From Aerococcaceae bacterium DSM 111176 (GTDB lineage Bacteria > Bacillota > Bacilli > Lactobacillales > Aerococcaceae): a stretch of 49,649 bases of DNA. The notes beneath the pieces were generated by a model. The model saw only the letters and a list, made by a program, of their open reading frames with translations. It was not told the origin of the DNA and searched no databases. The DNA lies in NCBI GenBank assembly GCA_015863215.1, contig JACBXN010000011.1, forward strand, positions 1 through 49,649, in the 5' to 3' direction. Each line of letters begins with the position of its first letter. The stretch's first letter is position 1. Of the stretch, positions 16,395 to 25,253 are shown piece after piece. The position numbers were made by a program, and so were the translations under genes.

Positions 16395-18605
16395 TTAACT
16401 CGGGTAATCAATTCTTGTATGGTACATACTACCAATTCCTTTAATTAAAGATTGCTTTACCAATTTTAATTCATGGACAGTCAATCCGCAATCTGTAAAT
16501 TGATTATCGTCCAATTTTGTATTAATAATATTATTCACTAATCCCGTAATTGTATCAGGTTCATAATCTTTCAACGATCTAGACGCCGCTTCACATGAAT
16601 CAGCAATCATGATAACCGCCGCTTCTTTACTTTGTGGTTTACGGCAATCATATCTAAATTGAGACTCATCAACTTCCTTACCGTTAGCCTCTTGAGTCGC
16701 CTGGTAATGGAAATATTTTACGAGTGTTGTTCCGTGATGTTCAAAACAAATATCAATGACACTCTGCGGAAATTTATGTTCTTTCAAAATTTCAACACCT
16801 TGGTGCACATGATCGATAATCACTCGCGCACTCTCTTCAGGCGATAATGCCTTATGAGGGGTGACAATTTTACTTGAAACATTTTCCGTAAAGAAGAGTG
16901 GCTGACTCATTTTCCCAACATCATGATAATAACCCGCAACACGCGTTAGTAAGCCATCTCCACCAATTGCGTCTACTGCATTACTACTTAGATTAGCAAC
17001 CATCATACTATGGTTATAAGTACCAGGCGCACGTTCAATCAATTCCTGTAATAAAGGATGATTTAAATTGGATAATTCATTCAGCGTTAACTTCGCTTTA
17101 TTACTAAATAATGCTTCCCAATAAGGGTAAATAATTGTATTAATTAAAGCAGTTAAAGCATGGCTCATTACGATATAAAATAGAATCCTTGCCCATTGAT
17201 ACAATGGTAAATTAACATTGAAAATACTAAATACAGTAACTCCTAATAAAAGAGAGAGTCCCAATAAGCGAATGCTTGTTTTATGATCCGTCATATTGCT
17301 AAATTGTTTATTTTTACCATATTCCCAAACCGATACAATGGCAAGAAAAATAAAATAAAATGCCAATAAATAACCAGCCGTTCCCTCACTGTAATAAGTC
17401 ATCGGGAATGATTGAAAGAGTGAATAAACGGTTAATCCACCCAAAGTCCACCTTATTCCCATCAATGGCAATAAGAAGGTCGCAAAGACATTAATCGGTA
17501 ACAGCAACAGTAAATATTCCAATGTTAAAGATTGAATCGAACCAATCCCCATTGTAGTAGCAAACATAAAGACAAACATGAGTAAATAAGCGGTAATATT
17601 ATTCTTTGAACGCTCAGAATCATAACGTCTTCCGATTAATAAAATCAAAATTGCGTGTAAGATAACTAAGAAATAATACATCACTACTCGCAGTGATATA
17701 TTTGATTGTTCAAAATAATTGAATAAATTTAATTGCCTAATATCTTCAGCGTCAACAATATGTCCTTCTTGAACAATTACTTGACCTTGAAGAATATAAG
17801 CTGGCTGTACGGAATTATAAGCTTCTGTCTGATTCTGTAAAGTTGCCTCTTCGTCGTACAACATCGTTGGTTGAATGAAAGCAGCTAAAATTTCAGCAAA
17901 CAATTCCTCTTCATCGTCATCATTATACTGAACCCTCAATTCATCAATCACATTATTTAATTGACCCGTATAAATGGGCTGCGCCATAATTGAAAAGTGT
18001 TGTTCGTTTAACATGGATACAAAATTTCGGTAAATCGTATCGCTCATCATCAAAATAGATTGAATTGATTCGATATCAAATTCTCTCACAAACTCAGCAT
18101 TCTCTTCTTGTAATAAAAGAGTATTCAACTGAATCACTAATTGCTGTTCTTCAGGTGATAAGAAATTATAAGAAACAGATTGATTAGGATCTCGTTGCTG
18201 TGATAAAACAGAGAGATCAATTTCCTCATCTGCATCATCCAAGCTTTCGACTTCCTCCATAAGAGCTGCTGTAGAATAACTTTCTTCCCGAATGGCCGAT
18301 AGAAAGTTGATAAAACTATCTAATCGATCCTGCTCCTGTTCTAGAACACTTCTTTGGAAAGTAAATGTATTTTCAACACTTGCCACTGCCTGATTTCTTA
18401 ATGTTTCCGTTCGCTCAGCGTCTTCAATCGTATAAGGGGCTAGAACCGTATCTTGGGCAACTTGGTTACGACGAACCATTTGCGCCGTATCGTTTTGAAC
18501 TCTAAAGTAACCAAAACCAATCATAATGAGTGTAAAAAGACTGACAATGATCGGTAGATACCACTTGCCAAGTCTTCTTTGAATAGACTGTAAGTAATTA
18601 TTCAC
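16395..18605 (-). CDS. pgpH: 7TM-HD phosphohydrolase, c-di-AMP phosphodiesterase PgpH/YqfF
   Basis: Membrane enzyme that cuts cyclic di-AMP to pApA and so controls K+ and osmolyte balance, 736 aa. One N-terminal membrane helix (about 16-34) is followed by an extracellular region (about 35-300). Seven membrane helices (about 305-500) precede a cytosolic HD domain (about 515-720) with NHSMMVANL, YYHDVGKM, HVHQGVEI and CFEHHGT. It starts with GTG at 18603-18605 behind AAAGGAC. It lies 29 bases after phoH and 31 bases before ybeY, as in Bacilli. Confidence 0.94.
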   Translation of the reverse strand: MNNYLQSIQRRLGKWYLPIIVSLFTLIMIGFGYFRVQNDTAQMVRRNQVAQDTVLAPYTIEDAERTETLRNQAVASVENTFTFQRSVLEQEQDRLDSFINFLSAIREESYSTAALMEEVESLDDADEEIDLSVLSQQRDPNQSVSYNFLSPEEQQLVIQLNTLLLQEENAEFVREFDIESIQSILMMSDTIYRNFVSMLNEQHFSIMAQPIYTGQLNNVIDELRVQYNDDDEEELFAEILAAFIQPTMLYDEEATLQNQTEAYNSVQPAYILQGQVIVQEGHIVDAEDIRQLNLFNYFEQSNISLRVVMYYFLVILHAILILLIGRRYDSERSKNNITAYLLMFVFMFATTMGIGSIQSLTLEYLLLLLPINVFATFLLPLMGIRWTLGGLTVYSLFQSFPMTYYSEGTAGYLLAFYFIFLAIVSVWEYGKNKQFSNMTDHKTSIRLLGLSLLLGVTVFSIFNVNLPLYQWARILFYIVMSHALTALINTIIYPYWEALFSNKAKLTLNELSNLNHPLLQELIERAPGTYNHSMMVANLSSNAVDAIGGDGLLTRVAGYYHDVGKMSQPLFFTENVSSKIVTPHKALSPEESARVIIDHVHQGVEILKEHKFPQSVIDICFEHHGTTLVKYFHYQATQEANGKEVDESQFRYDCRKPQSKEAAVIMIADSCEAASRSLKDYEPDTITGLVNNIINTKLDDNQFTDCGLTVHELKLVKQSLIKGIGSMYHTRIDYPS

Positions 18606-18634
18606 ATTGTTGTCCTTTCATTCATTTTACTTGA

Positions 18635-19600
18635 TTATCCTTGATCGCTATACGCACGGATAATATCAGCAACAACAGGATGTCGAACGACATCGTAAGC
18701 ATCAAATTTAACAAATTGAATATTATTAATACCTTGTAAAATTTGTTTAGCATCGCGTAATCCTGACTTAACCCCACGTGGTAAATCGACTTGCGTTTCA
18801 TCACCATTGATAATCATTTTTGAGCCAAAGCCAAGACGTGTTAAGAACATCTTCATTTGCGCACTGGTCGTATTTTGAGCCTCATCTAAAATAACAAAAG
18901 CATCATCTAATGTCCGCCCACGCATATATGCAAGTGGTGCCACTTCGATGACTTCACGTTCTAATAAACGCGTCGTCTGTTCACGTCCATAAATAGTATA
19001 AAGCGCATCATAAATAGGTCTTAAATAAGGATCAACTTTTTCTTTTAAATCCCCTGGTAAGAAACCTAAATTTTCACCCGCTTCAACAGCTGGTCTCGTT
19101 AAAATAATTCGTTTAACATGCCCATCACGTAGTGCCTGGACAGCCATAACAACTGCTAAAAATGTTTTCCCTGTACCAGCTGGTCCGATACCAAATACGA
19201 CATCAGATTTCTGGACAGATTTTACATATTGCAGTTGGCCAAAGTTTTTGGCACGAATCTGCTTGCCTTCAAATGTACGCCCCACTACCACTTCGAATAA
19301 ATCCAAGAAATAATCTAATTGATTATTTTGTTCCATTTTAATCGCAGTAATAAAATCCATCGTATGAGGAGTAATGCCTTGTTGTAATAAATTAAACAAA
19401 GCAAGGAAAATAGCACGAACGGATTGAACCGCCTCTTCGCTTTCCCCTTCAATTGAAATTTCCTCACCACGATTAGATATCGTAACCGGATAGTGAGAGG
19501 CAATTAACTTAGCCTGCTTGTCATGGTTTCCCAGTAATATCAATAACCATTCAGGATTCGTAACAGTAACTTGTTCTTTAAAAATTTGTGATTCGGTCAA
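18635..19600 (-). CDS. phoH: PhoH-family ATPase (PhoH-like)
   Basis: Cytoplasmic P-loop ATPase, probably an RNA-linked helicase-like protein, 321 aa. It has Walker A GPAGTGKT (about 139-146), LTRPAVEAGE, Walker B FVILDEAQN and GDETQVDLP. An N-terminal KH-like region precedes the ATPase. The start is TTG at 19598-19600, seven bases after AAGGAG. The frame extends 12 codons upstream to an ATG, but that extension contains the ribosome site itself. It is the first gene of the phoH-recO block. Confidence 0.93.
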   Translation of the reverse strand: MTESQIFKEQVTVTNPEWLLILLGNHDKQAKLIASHYPVTISNRGEEISIEGESEEAVQSVRAIFLALFNLLQQGITPHTMDFITAIKMEQNNQLDYFLDLFEVVVGRTFEGKQIRAKNFGQLQYVKSVQKSDVVFGIGPAGTGKTFLAVVMAVQALRDGHVKRIILTRPAVEAGENLGFLPGDLKEKVDPYLRPIYDALYTIYGREQTTRLLEREVIEVAPLAYMRGRTLDDAFVILDEAQNTTSAQMKMFLTRLGFGSKMIINGDETQVDLPRGVKSGLRDAKQILQGINNIQFVKFDAYDVVRHPVVADIIRAYSDQG

Positions 19601-19642
19601 ATAACTTCTCCTTTTTAATTGCGTCATTATTATCATGTGTCT

Positions 19643-19671
19643 ATTTTACGAAAAAAACACAACACTGTCAG
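19643..19671 (-). promoter_or_regulatory. phoH promoter
   Basis: Minus-strand CTGACA (19666-19671) is 17 bp from TAAAAT (19643-19648), ahead of the phoH ribosome site. It probably drives the whole phoH-to-recO unit. Confidence 0.6.
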
Positions 19672-19687
19672 TAGTAAATTCAATTTA

Positions 19688-20596
19688 TTATTTAACAACC
19701 ATATTTGAATGCTCCACTTGGTGATATTCTGCCGTAGGCATTTCAATATTCTTGTCTAAGAAGGCATCATACAAAGCCAATTGCATTCGTGTATTATTGT
19801 AACTCATATTATGGTAATCGGTGAAATAAGTCACGACTATTTCAAATCCTGCCCCCTTAACGCCCATACGAACACTTGGCTTATTTGAGGATTCACCTAT
19901 TTCAATACTTTTGTTAAAGGCTTCAACGCTTTCCTCACTACTATTTTCTAATATCTTTTGATGTACCTCATAAGCAACACGAGAAGCTTCACGAAAGGCC
20001 ATGTCTCGGTCACTATCAAAACTAATCAGCATGGTAACGTCTTGTTTTATAAATGGTGATTTATAAGAATAGATATGTGTCGTTTGTTCAAATAAAAGGC
20101 GATTTGGGATAGCGATAGACCGTCCAGTTGCTTCTTGGTTAGTAATAATATTTTCAACTTCAAGTAAATGAATCTGTAAAAAATCAATGTCGAGAACATC
20201 TCCAATACAGCCATTAATTTCAATACGGTCACCGATATCAAATGGTTCGCGAATGGATACATATATATACGCCACAATATCTAAAATCAAACCTCTTAAA
20301 GCTAAAGCGGCGACAAAGACAATCACACTAATCGTAATGGTTAATGATTCAATTCGGTCAAACCATAACAAGAGGACTGAACCAATCGACAAGATTAAAA
20401 TGGCTACCCTTTTCCAACGATATAAATATTGCACTAATTTTTGATTACTGACATATCGTTCTAGAACCCAAGATAATAATTTATTAATTAATAATAATGC
20501 AACAATTATAACTACCGTAATGATAAATCGTTGCAAAAACTTAGAAGGATCTTCAACCCCAGAATTTAAATATTCTAAATAATTTTCATAATTCAT
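19688..20596 (-). CDS. MscS-family mechanosensitive ion channel
   Basis: Predicted small-conductance mechanosensitive channel of 302 aa. Membrane helices lie at about 22-48 and 64-82, with a pore-like helix at about 85-115 rich in Ala, Leu and Gly. The MscS beta-domain follows (REPFDIGDRIEI, GDVLDIDFLQ). A cytosolic C-terminal part covers about 165-302. Such channels release solutes on hypo-osmotic shock. A TATAAT lies upstream on the minus strand (about 20629-20634). There is no obvious partner gene, and no clear hairpin terminator before phoH. Confidence 0.9.
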   Translation of the reverse strand: MNYENYLEYLNSGVEDPSKFLQRFIITVVIIVALLLINKLLSWVLERYVSNQKLVQYLYRWKRVAILILSIGSVLLLWFDRIESLTITISVIVFVAALALRGLILDIVAYIYVSIREPFDIGDRIEINGCIGDVLDIDFLQIHLLEVENIITNQEATGRSIAIPNRLLFEQTTHIYSYKSPFIKQDVTMLISFDSDRDMAFREASRVAYEVHQKILENSSEESVEAFNKSIEIGESSNKPSVRMGVKGAGFEIVVTYFTDYHNMSYNNTRMQLALYDAFLDKNIEMPTAEYHQVEHSNMVVK

Positions 20597-20680
20597 AAGC
20601 GCCCCCTAATTGTGAAATCTTTTGATAATTATAACACATATTTGGGCGACTCCTAAGGAAAGTCCTTTATACAAAATGAC

Positions 20681-20712
20681 AAAAAAAGGACACCGCCAAT
20701 TAGCGGTGTCCT
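20681..20712 (-). terminator. rpsU terminator
   Basis: AGGACACCGC pairs perfectly with GCGGTGTCCT across six bases; read on the minus strand it ends in TTTTTTT. It lies about 50 bases after the rpsU stop codon. Confidence 0.92.
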
Positions 20713-20761
20713 CTACATTGAAAACAATGTTTATTTTTAGTCACTTCAAATGTATCTAAAA

Positions 20762-20935
20762 TTAATACTTGCGTTTACGCGCAGCTTCAGATTTTTTCTT
20801 ACGTTTAACACTTGGTTTTTCGTAGAATTCATGCTTGCGAGCATCTCTTAAAGTACCGGTTTTAGAAACGTTACGCTTAAAGCGACGAAGAGCGTCATCT
20901 AATGATTCGTTATCACGAACAACTGTTTTAGACAT
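20762..20935 (-). CDS. rpsU: 30S ribosomal protein bS21
   Basis: Ribosomal protein of 57 aa, short enough to be missed by length cut-offs. It reads [20 protein letters not shown], then a basic middle, and ends in SEAARKRKY. Length and sequence are typical of bS21, with the Lys/Arg-rich C-terminal tail that contacts 16S rRNA. The ATG lies behind GGGAGGAGGG. It has its own strong promoter and terminator, so it is a single-gene transcript. Confidence 0.97.
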   Translation of the reverse strand: MSKTVVRDNESLDDALRRFKRNVSKTGTLRDARKHEFYEKPSVKRKKKSEAARKRKY

Positions 20936-21000
20936 AAATACCCTCCTCCCAAGCTTTAGTAACCTTCCTTAGACCTAAAATCTAATAAAGTTCAGTGTCT

Positions 21001-21028
21001 ATTATAGCATTAGAAGCTCGTTTTTCAA
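21001..21028 (-). promoter_or_regulatory. rpsU promoter, extended -10
   Basis: Minus-strand TTGAAA (21023-21028) is 16 bp from TATAAT (21001-21006), and the -10 is preceded by TGC, an extended -10. The leader to the ATG is about 60 bases. Confidence 0.8.
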
Positions 21029-21091
21029 GTTTTTTATTAATTTTTTTGAAATTTTATTGAGTTTTCGAAAAAATCAAGTCATCAAAGGCGT

Positions 21092-21535
21092 CTATGCACA
21101 CTCTTCACATAAGCCAAAAACTTCAAATCGATGACTTTGCACTTGAACACCCGGTAATTCTGATTCAATTTTAGCCATTGGGCATGCGTGAATCGGAATG
21201 ACTTTTCCACAATTAGTACAAATAAAATGGTGGTGATGGTGATCAGGGAAACAGCTTATCTTAAATAGTTGTTCTTGATTATATTCCGTTACCTCTAAGA
21301 TACCAATCTCAGTAAAATCATATAAATTTCGGTATGTCGTATTATAACTCATTGTCGGATTTTCACTACTTAATATGTCATGGACATCAATAGCTCGATA
21401 GTATTTCTGATCTTGGGCAAAAATATCAATGATTTCTTGGCGTTTTTTGGTTAATTTAAGTCCAGCTTCCTTAAGCATGGCAATTGCTTCATCTCTGGTT
21501 TCTTCAAAACTATGATTTTGTTCTTGAAATGTCAA
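21092..21535 (-). CDS. Fur-family metal-responsive repressor (Zur- or PerR-like)
   Basis: Ferric-uptake-regulator family protein of 147 aa. An N-terminal winged helix (about 18-90) contains LTKKRQEIIDIF and NTTYRNLYDF. The metal/dimer domain has a HHHHH run (about 99-103) and a structural zinc site of two CXXC pairs (C106-C109 and C143-C146). The poly-His stretch before the first CXXC and the pattern around HACP resemble Zur, but PerR cannot be excluded. It starts with TTG behind AAAGGAGC. It is divergent from ppsR with only 57 bases between, so it could affect both genes. Confidence 0.85.
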   Translation of the reverse strand: MTFQEQNHSFEETRDEAIAMLKEAGLKLTKKRQEIIDIFAQDQKYYRAIDVHDILSSENPTMSYNTTYRNLYDFTEIGILEVTEYNQEQLFKISCFPDHHHHHFICTNCGKVIPIHACPMAKIESELPGVQVQSHRFEVFGLCEECA

Positions 21536-21592
21536 AATATTTTGCTCCTTTCTAAAATATGATAAAATAGAATAAAATTACAGGAGGTCACT

Positions 21593-22429
21593 ATGCAAAA
21601 CCAAACGGAAAATTCAAATGTACTTCATTATTTTATCCTATCCGATTCAATTGGTGAAACAGCCGTAAAATTAGTTAAATCTATTTTAGCACAATTTCCT
21701 ACCGTTGAGGCAAAATTACACCGCTATACTTTTGTTTCTGATCCTGCCCACTTAAAACGCATCTTGGAGAAGGCAAATCGATTAGACGCACTCGTTTATA
21801 TGACGATTGCCGATATTGAATTAGCCCACTTAGTCGAAGATTTTTGTATTGATACAGGACTTATTTGTTATAACTTGATTCAACCCTATGCTTTAGAAAT
21901 TTCAAGACGTACAGGTGTCAAACCGAGTGAAATATCTGGTGCGCAGCACGAATTGGATGATCAATACTTTAACCGTGTTAAAGCGATGGAATTCGCTGCT
22001 TCATATGATGATGGTAAAAATGCCAATTCTTTAGCTGAGGCAGATATTGTTATTTTAGGTGTTTCAAGAACGGGTAAAACCCCTCTTTGCATGTATTTAG
22101 CCGTAATGGGATATAAAGCAATGAACTTGCCCCTTATTCCAGAAAATGAATTACCTGAAATGCTTTTTGAGATTGATCGTTCTAAAATTATTGGTCTAAC
22201 AAATGATCCTGAAATACTCAACAAACACCGTCTCAGTCGGATGCGTGAATATGGGATGTCTGAAAGTTCAAGATATTCTTCACATGACCGTATTTTAAAT
22301 GAATTAGAATATGCTGATGAAATTTACCGTGAATTAGGCTGTCCTGTTATTAATGTAGCCGACCGCAGTATTGAAGAATCAGCCAGTATTATCTTAGATA
22401 TTATGAACCTTCCTGTCACTTGGCACTAA
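21593..22429 (+). CDS. ppsR: PPDK regulatory protein (DUF299 kinase/phosphorylase)
   Basis: Bifunctional regulator of 278 aa. The family uses ADP to phosphorylate, and Pi to dephosphorylate, a Thr of pyruvate phosphate dikinase or PEP synthase. The N-terminal signature is YFILSDSIGETAVKLVKS. A P-loop-like motif GVSRTGKTPLC lies near residue 157, and SYSSHDRI-like residues lie near 225. It has an ATG behind an excellent AGGAGG. No target dikinase gene is in the window. In Bacillus the homologue (yqfL) sits directly behind glyS; here it is several kilobases away and divergent. Confidence 0.93.
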   Translation: MQNQTENSNVLHYFILSDSIGETAVKLVKSILAQFPTVEAKLHRYTFVSDPAHLKRILEKANRLDALVYMTIADIELAHLVEDFCIDTGLICYNLIQPYALEISRRTGVKPSEISGAQHELDDQYFNRVKAMEFAASYDDGKNANSLAEADIVILGVSRTGKTPLCMYLAVMGYKAMNLPLIPENELPEMLFEIDRSKIIGLTNDPEILNKHRLSRMREYGMSESSRYSSHDRILNELEYADEIYRELGCPVINVADRSIEESASIILDIMNLPVTWH

Positions 22430-22435
22430 TTATTT

Positions 22436-22464
22436 AGTCTGACTTAACCAGTCAGACTATTTTT
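22436..22464 (+). terminator. ppsR terminator
   Basis: AGTCTGACT pairs with AGTCAGACT across five bases, followed by ATTTTTA. It lies directly after the ppsR stop, so the ACT/UPF0210 pair downstream has its own promoter. Confidence 0.85.
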
Positions 22465-22525
22465 ATGTACAGTTCTTCACTTAGGTATGTTAGAATAAGA
22501 GAAAATTCTTTGGAGGTACAATTTA

Positions 22526-22789
22526 ATGAAAGCGGTTATAACGGTTGTTGGAAAAGATGAAAAAGGAATCATTGCTAAAGTAGCCAATGCTTGTTTCGAA
22601 AATAACGTAAATATCGTCGATGTGGCACAAAAAGTATTGGATGGTTATTTCACGATGACTATGGTTGTTGATATTACTGAAGTGTCCGATGATTTTGAAA
22701 ATTTCAAGAATAAAGTAGTGGGACTATTCCCTAATATGAAAATTAATGTGATGCACGAAAATATTTTCGAATCAATGCACCGTATCTAG
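22526..22789 (+). CDS. ACT-domain protein (UPF0237)
   Basis: Single ACT domain of 87 aa. It begins MKAVITVVGKDEKGIIAKVA and has the beta-alpha-beta pattern and the NVNIVDVAQ-VLDGYFTM strand that marks UPF0237. Isolated ACT domains bind amino acids or other small ligands and act as regulators. It lies nine bases before the UPF0210 gene, a pairing conserved across Firmicutes and other phyla, which suggests a shared function. The ligand is not known. Start ATG behind TTGGAGG. Confidence 0.93.
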   Translation: MKAVITVVGKDEKGIIAKVANACFENNVNIVDVAQKVLDGYFTMTMVVDITEVSDDFENFKNKVVGLFPNMKINVMHENIFESMHRI

Positions 22790-22798
22790 GAGGGTATT

Positions 22799-24157
22799 AT
22801 GTTTATAATGGATGAAATTCTTGAAACAATCACAATGATTGATCAAGAAAACTTAGATATTAGAACAATTACAATGGGAATTTCTTTATTGGATTGTGCT
22901 GATAGTGATATTACTAAATCATGTGAAAAAATATATGAAAAAATTACGACAAAAGCGGCTAATTTAGTAGATGTAGCCCAACAAATTGAAAATAAATATG
23001 ATATTCCAATTATTAATAAACGTATTTCAGTGACACCCATCGCTCATTTAGTAGCTGTTTCCGGTGGAAATCCGGTTGAATATGCGAAAACACTCGATGC
23101 AGCAGCTAAAGAAGTTGGCGTAGATTTTATTGGTGGTTTCTCTGCCCTAGTTCAAAAAGGTTTCGCTGCCGGAGACTTAGCTTTAATTAATAGTATCCCT
23201 GAAGCTTTAACCGTTACTGACCGTGTTTGTTCGAGTGTCAATATCGGATCTACTCGAGCAGGTATTAATATGGACGCGGTAAAATTAATGGGTGAAATTA
23301 CGGTGAAAGCTGCTGAAATGACCAAAGACCGTGAAAGCGTTGCTGCTTCGAAATTAGTCATTTTCAATAATGCCGTCGAAGATAATCCATTTATGGCAGG
23401 TGCTTTCCATGGTGCCGGTGAAGCTGATTTAGTCATTAATGTAGGGGTTTCAGGACCTGGTGTTGTCCGTTCAGCCTTAGCAAAACTAGATAAAACAGCA
23501 CCACTACAAGATGTCGCTGAAGTCATTAAACGTACTGCCTTTAAAGTAACACGTATGGGACAATTAGTTGGTTCAGAAGCATCAAAATTATTAGATATCC
23601 CCTTTGGAATCGTTGATTTATCACTGGCACCAACACCCGCTACCGGAGATTCAGTTGCCCGTATTTTGGAGGAAATGGGATTAGAACAAGTCGGAGCCCA
23701 TGGTAGTGTCGCGACACTTGCTTTACTAAATGATGCGGTGAAAAAAGGTGGCGCAATGGCTGCCAATAATGTCGGTGGTTTATCAGGTGCTTTCATTCCA
23801 GTCTCAGAGGACGAAGGGATGATTGCTGCAGCTGAAAATGGTAATTTATCACTTGATATGCTAACTGCGATGACGGCTGTTTGTTCAGTTGGTTTAGATA
23901 TGATTGCAGTCCCTGGTGAAACAAGTCCTGAAATTATCTCAGCCATTTTAGCCGACGAAGCGGCCATCGGGATGATCAATTCAAAAACAACGGCTATTCG
24001 TTTAATTCCAGCCATTGGACGTCAAGCAGGTGAATCGCTTGAATTTGGTGGTTTATTTGGTTCAGCGCCAATCATGCCGGTTAATACTTCCAAACCAGAT
24101 GTCTTTATTCATCGTGGTGGACGTATTCCTGCGCCAATTCAAGGATTAAAGAATTAA
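22799..24157 (+). CDS. UPF0210 (DUF711) family protein
   Basis: Protein of 452 aa from the UPF0210/DUF711 family, structurally related to the pyruvate formate-lyase fold. No glycyl-radical or Cys-Cys active site typical of PFL is visible. Conserved stretches are [17 protein letters not shown] near the start, [14 protein letters not shown], and a C-terminal [13 protein letters not shown]. The activity is unknown. It is always next to the ACT protein, which may be its regulatory subunit. First ATG at 22799 follows AGGAGGG; the second (three codons on) matches family starts. Confidence 0.9.
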   Translation: MFIMDEILETITMIDQENLDIRTITMGISLLDCADSDITKSCEKIYEKITTKAANLVDVAQQIENKYDIPIINKRISVTPIAHLVAVSGGNPVEYAKTLDAAAKEVGVDFIGGFSALVQKGFAAGDLALINSIPEALTVTDRVCSSVNIGSTRAGINMDAVKLMGEITVKAAEMTKDRESVAASKLVIFNNAVEDNPFMAGAFHGAGEADLVINVGVSGPGVVRSALAKLDKTAPLQDVAEVIKRTAFKVTRMGQLVGSEASKLLDIPFGIVDLSLAPTPATGDSVARILEEMGLEQVGAHGSVATLALLNDAVKKGGAMAANNVGGLSGAFIPVSEDEGMIAAAENGNLSLDMLTAMTAVCSVGLDMIAVPGETSPEIISAILADEAAIGMINSKTTAIRLIPAIGRQAGESLEFGGLFGSAPIMPVNTSKPDVFIHRGGRIPAPIQGLKN

Positions 24158-24172
24158 TCTAATCAATGAGTA

Positions 24173-24212
24173 TAGCCATAGAGCTCTATTTTAGGAGTTC
24201 TATGGCTATTTG
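24173..24212 (+). terminator. Terminator after the UPF0210 gene
   Basis: TAGCCATAGAGCTC pairs with GAGTTCTATGGCTA (one G-U pair), followed by TTTGTTTT. Confidence 0.85.
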
Positions 24213-24242
24213 TTTTACTTATAATGTTGAATTTAATCCAAA

Positions 24243-25139
24243 CTACCCTTTTAAAATATCCATCATTAAATTCGGGTTATATGTTTGCGTTTTAAACATA
24301 CTAATTTCATGACCGTAAGGTGCCAATTTTTTCTTACTGCCCTCTTCAATCGGAACCCATGGTGTTTCAAGCAATTTAGGGATATGGGCAAATTCTGGTA
24401 AATGAACAATTTCATTTAATCGATCAAAACCAATAGTCCCTTCACCAATATTTGCATGACGGTCTTTCTTTGAACCCATTGGATTTTTTGAATCATTAAT
24501 ATGGAAAACAGATAAACGATCTAATCCTATTATTTTATCAAATTCAGTAAGAACGTTATCTAAATCATTAACAATGTCATAACCCGCATCATAAACATGA
24601 CACGTATCGAAGGTTACACTCAATTTCTCGTTATGAGTGACGCCATCGATAATTCGAGCAATCTCCTCAAATGTACGACCAATTTCAGTCCCCTTACCTG
24701 CCATTGTTTCTAGCGAAATCTGAGGTGTTTGATCAGGTCTGATCACTTCATTTAAACCATGAATAATTTGATTAATTCCTGTATCAACTCCTGCACCAAC
24801 ATGGGCACCAGGATGAAAAGTGATTTGATTAGCACCTAAAGCTTCCACTCGTCTGACTTCGTCTTGTAAAAATTCAATTGCAAAGTCATGGTATCCCTCT
24901 TTAGTGGTGTTGGCTAAATTAATAATATAAGGGGCATGAACAGTAAAAAATTCCAAGCCGTTTTCCTTCATAAATTCAACGGCCTCTTCAATTCTAAATG
25001 CTTCAATTTCTTTGCGTCTGGTATTTTGAGGGGCTCCGGTATAAACCATGAACACAGTGCTTCCATAACTGGCAGCCTCTTTAGCAGAACCCAATAACAT
25101 GTCTTTACCACTTAATGATACATGCGATCCAATTAACAT
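24243..25139 (-). CDS. nfo: Endonuclease IV (AP endonuclease)
   Basis: Zinc-dependent apurinic/apyrimidinic endonuclease of base-excision repair, 298 aa. The TIM-barrel begins [13 protein letters not shown]. Metal ligands lie in [55 protein letters not shown] and the terminal LETPW. The start is ATG at 25137-25139, seven bases after AAAGGAGC; an ATG 18 bases upstream lies before that site. A terminator separates it from aspS. Confidence 0.95.
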   Translation of the reverse strand: MLIGSHVSLSGKDMLLGSAKEAASYGSTVFMVYTGAPQNTRRKEIEAFRIEEAVEFMKENGLEFFTVHAPYIINLANTTKEGYHDFAIEFLQDEVRRVEALGANQITFHPGAHVGAGVDTGINQIIHGLNEVIRPDQTPQISLETMAGKGTEIGRTFEEIARIIDGVTHNEKLSVTFDTCHVYDAGYDIVNDLDNVLTEFDKIIGLDRLSVFHINDSKNPMGSKKDRHANIGEGTIGFDRLNEIVHLPEFAHIPKLLETPWVPIEEGSKKKLAPYGHEISMFKTQTYNPNLMMDILKG

Positions 25140-25173
25140 AATGTTTGCTCCTTTCACATAGAGTTAATATAGA

Positions 25174-25224
25174 TAAAAACAAACTACAAAAATATTAGTA
25201 GTGACTAATTTTCAGTAGTTTGTT
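25174..25224 (-). terminator. hisS-aspS terminator
   Basis: AACAAACTAC at 25078+100 (25178-25187) pairs with GTAGTTTGTT at 25215-25224, with an inner TTAGT/ACTAA pair. Read on the minus strand it ends in TTTTT. It lies between aspS and nfo. Confidence 0.75.
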
Positions 25225-25253
25225 TGTCTTTTTTATATTAATACTTATCTAAA

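Noticed and set aside
23152-24015. Long open frame of 287 codons on the minus strand inside the UPF0210 gene
   Set aside because: Shadow frame of a well-conserved plus-strand gene; low-complexity Ala/Ser/Thr-rich translation, no ribosome site and no family features.
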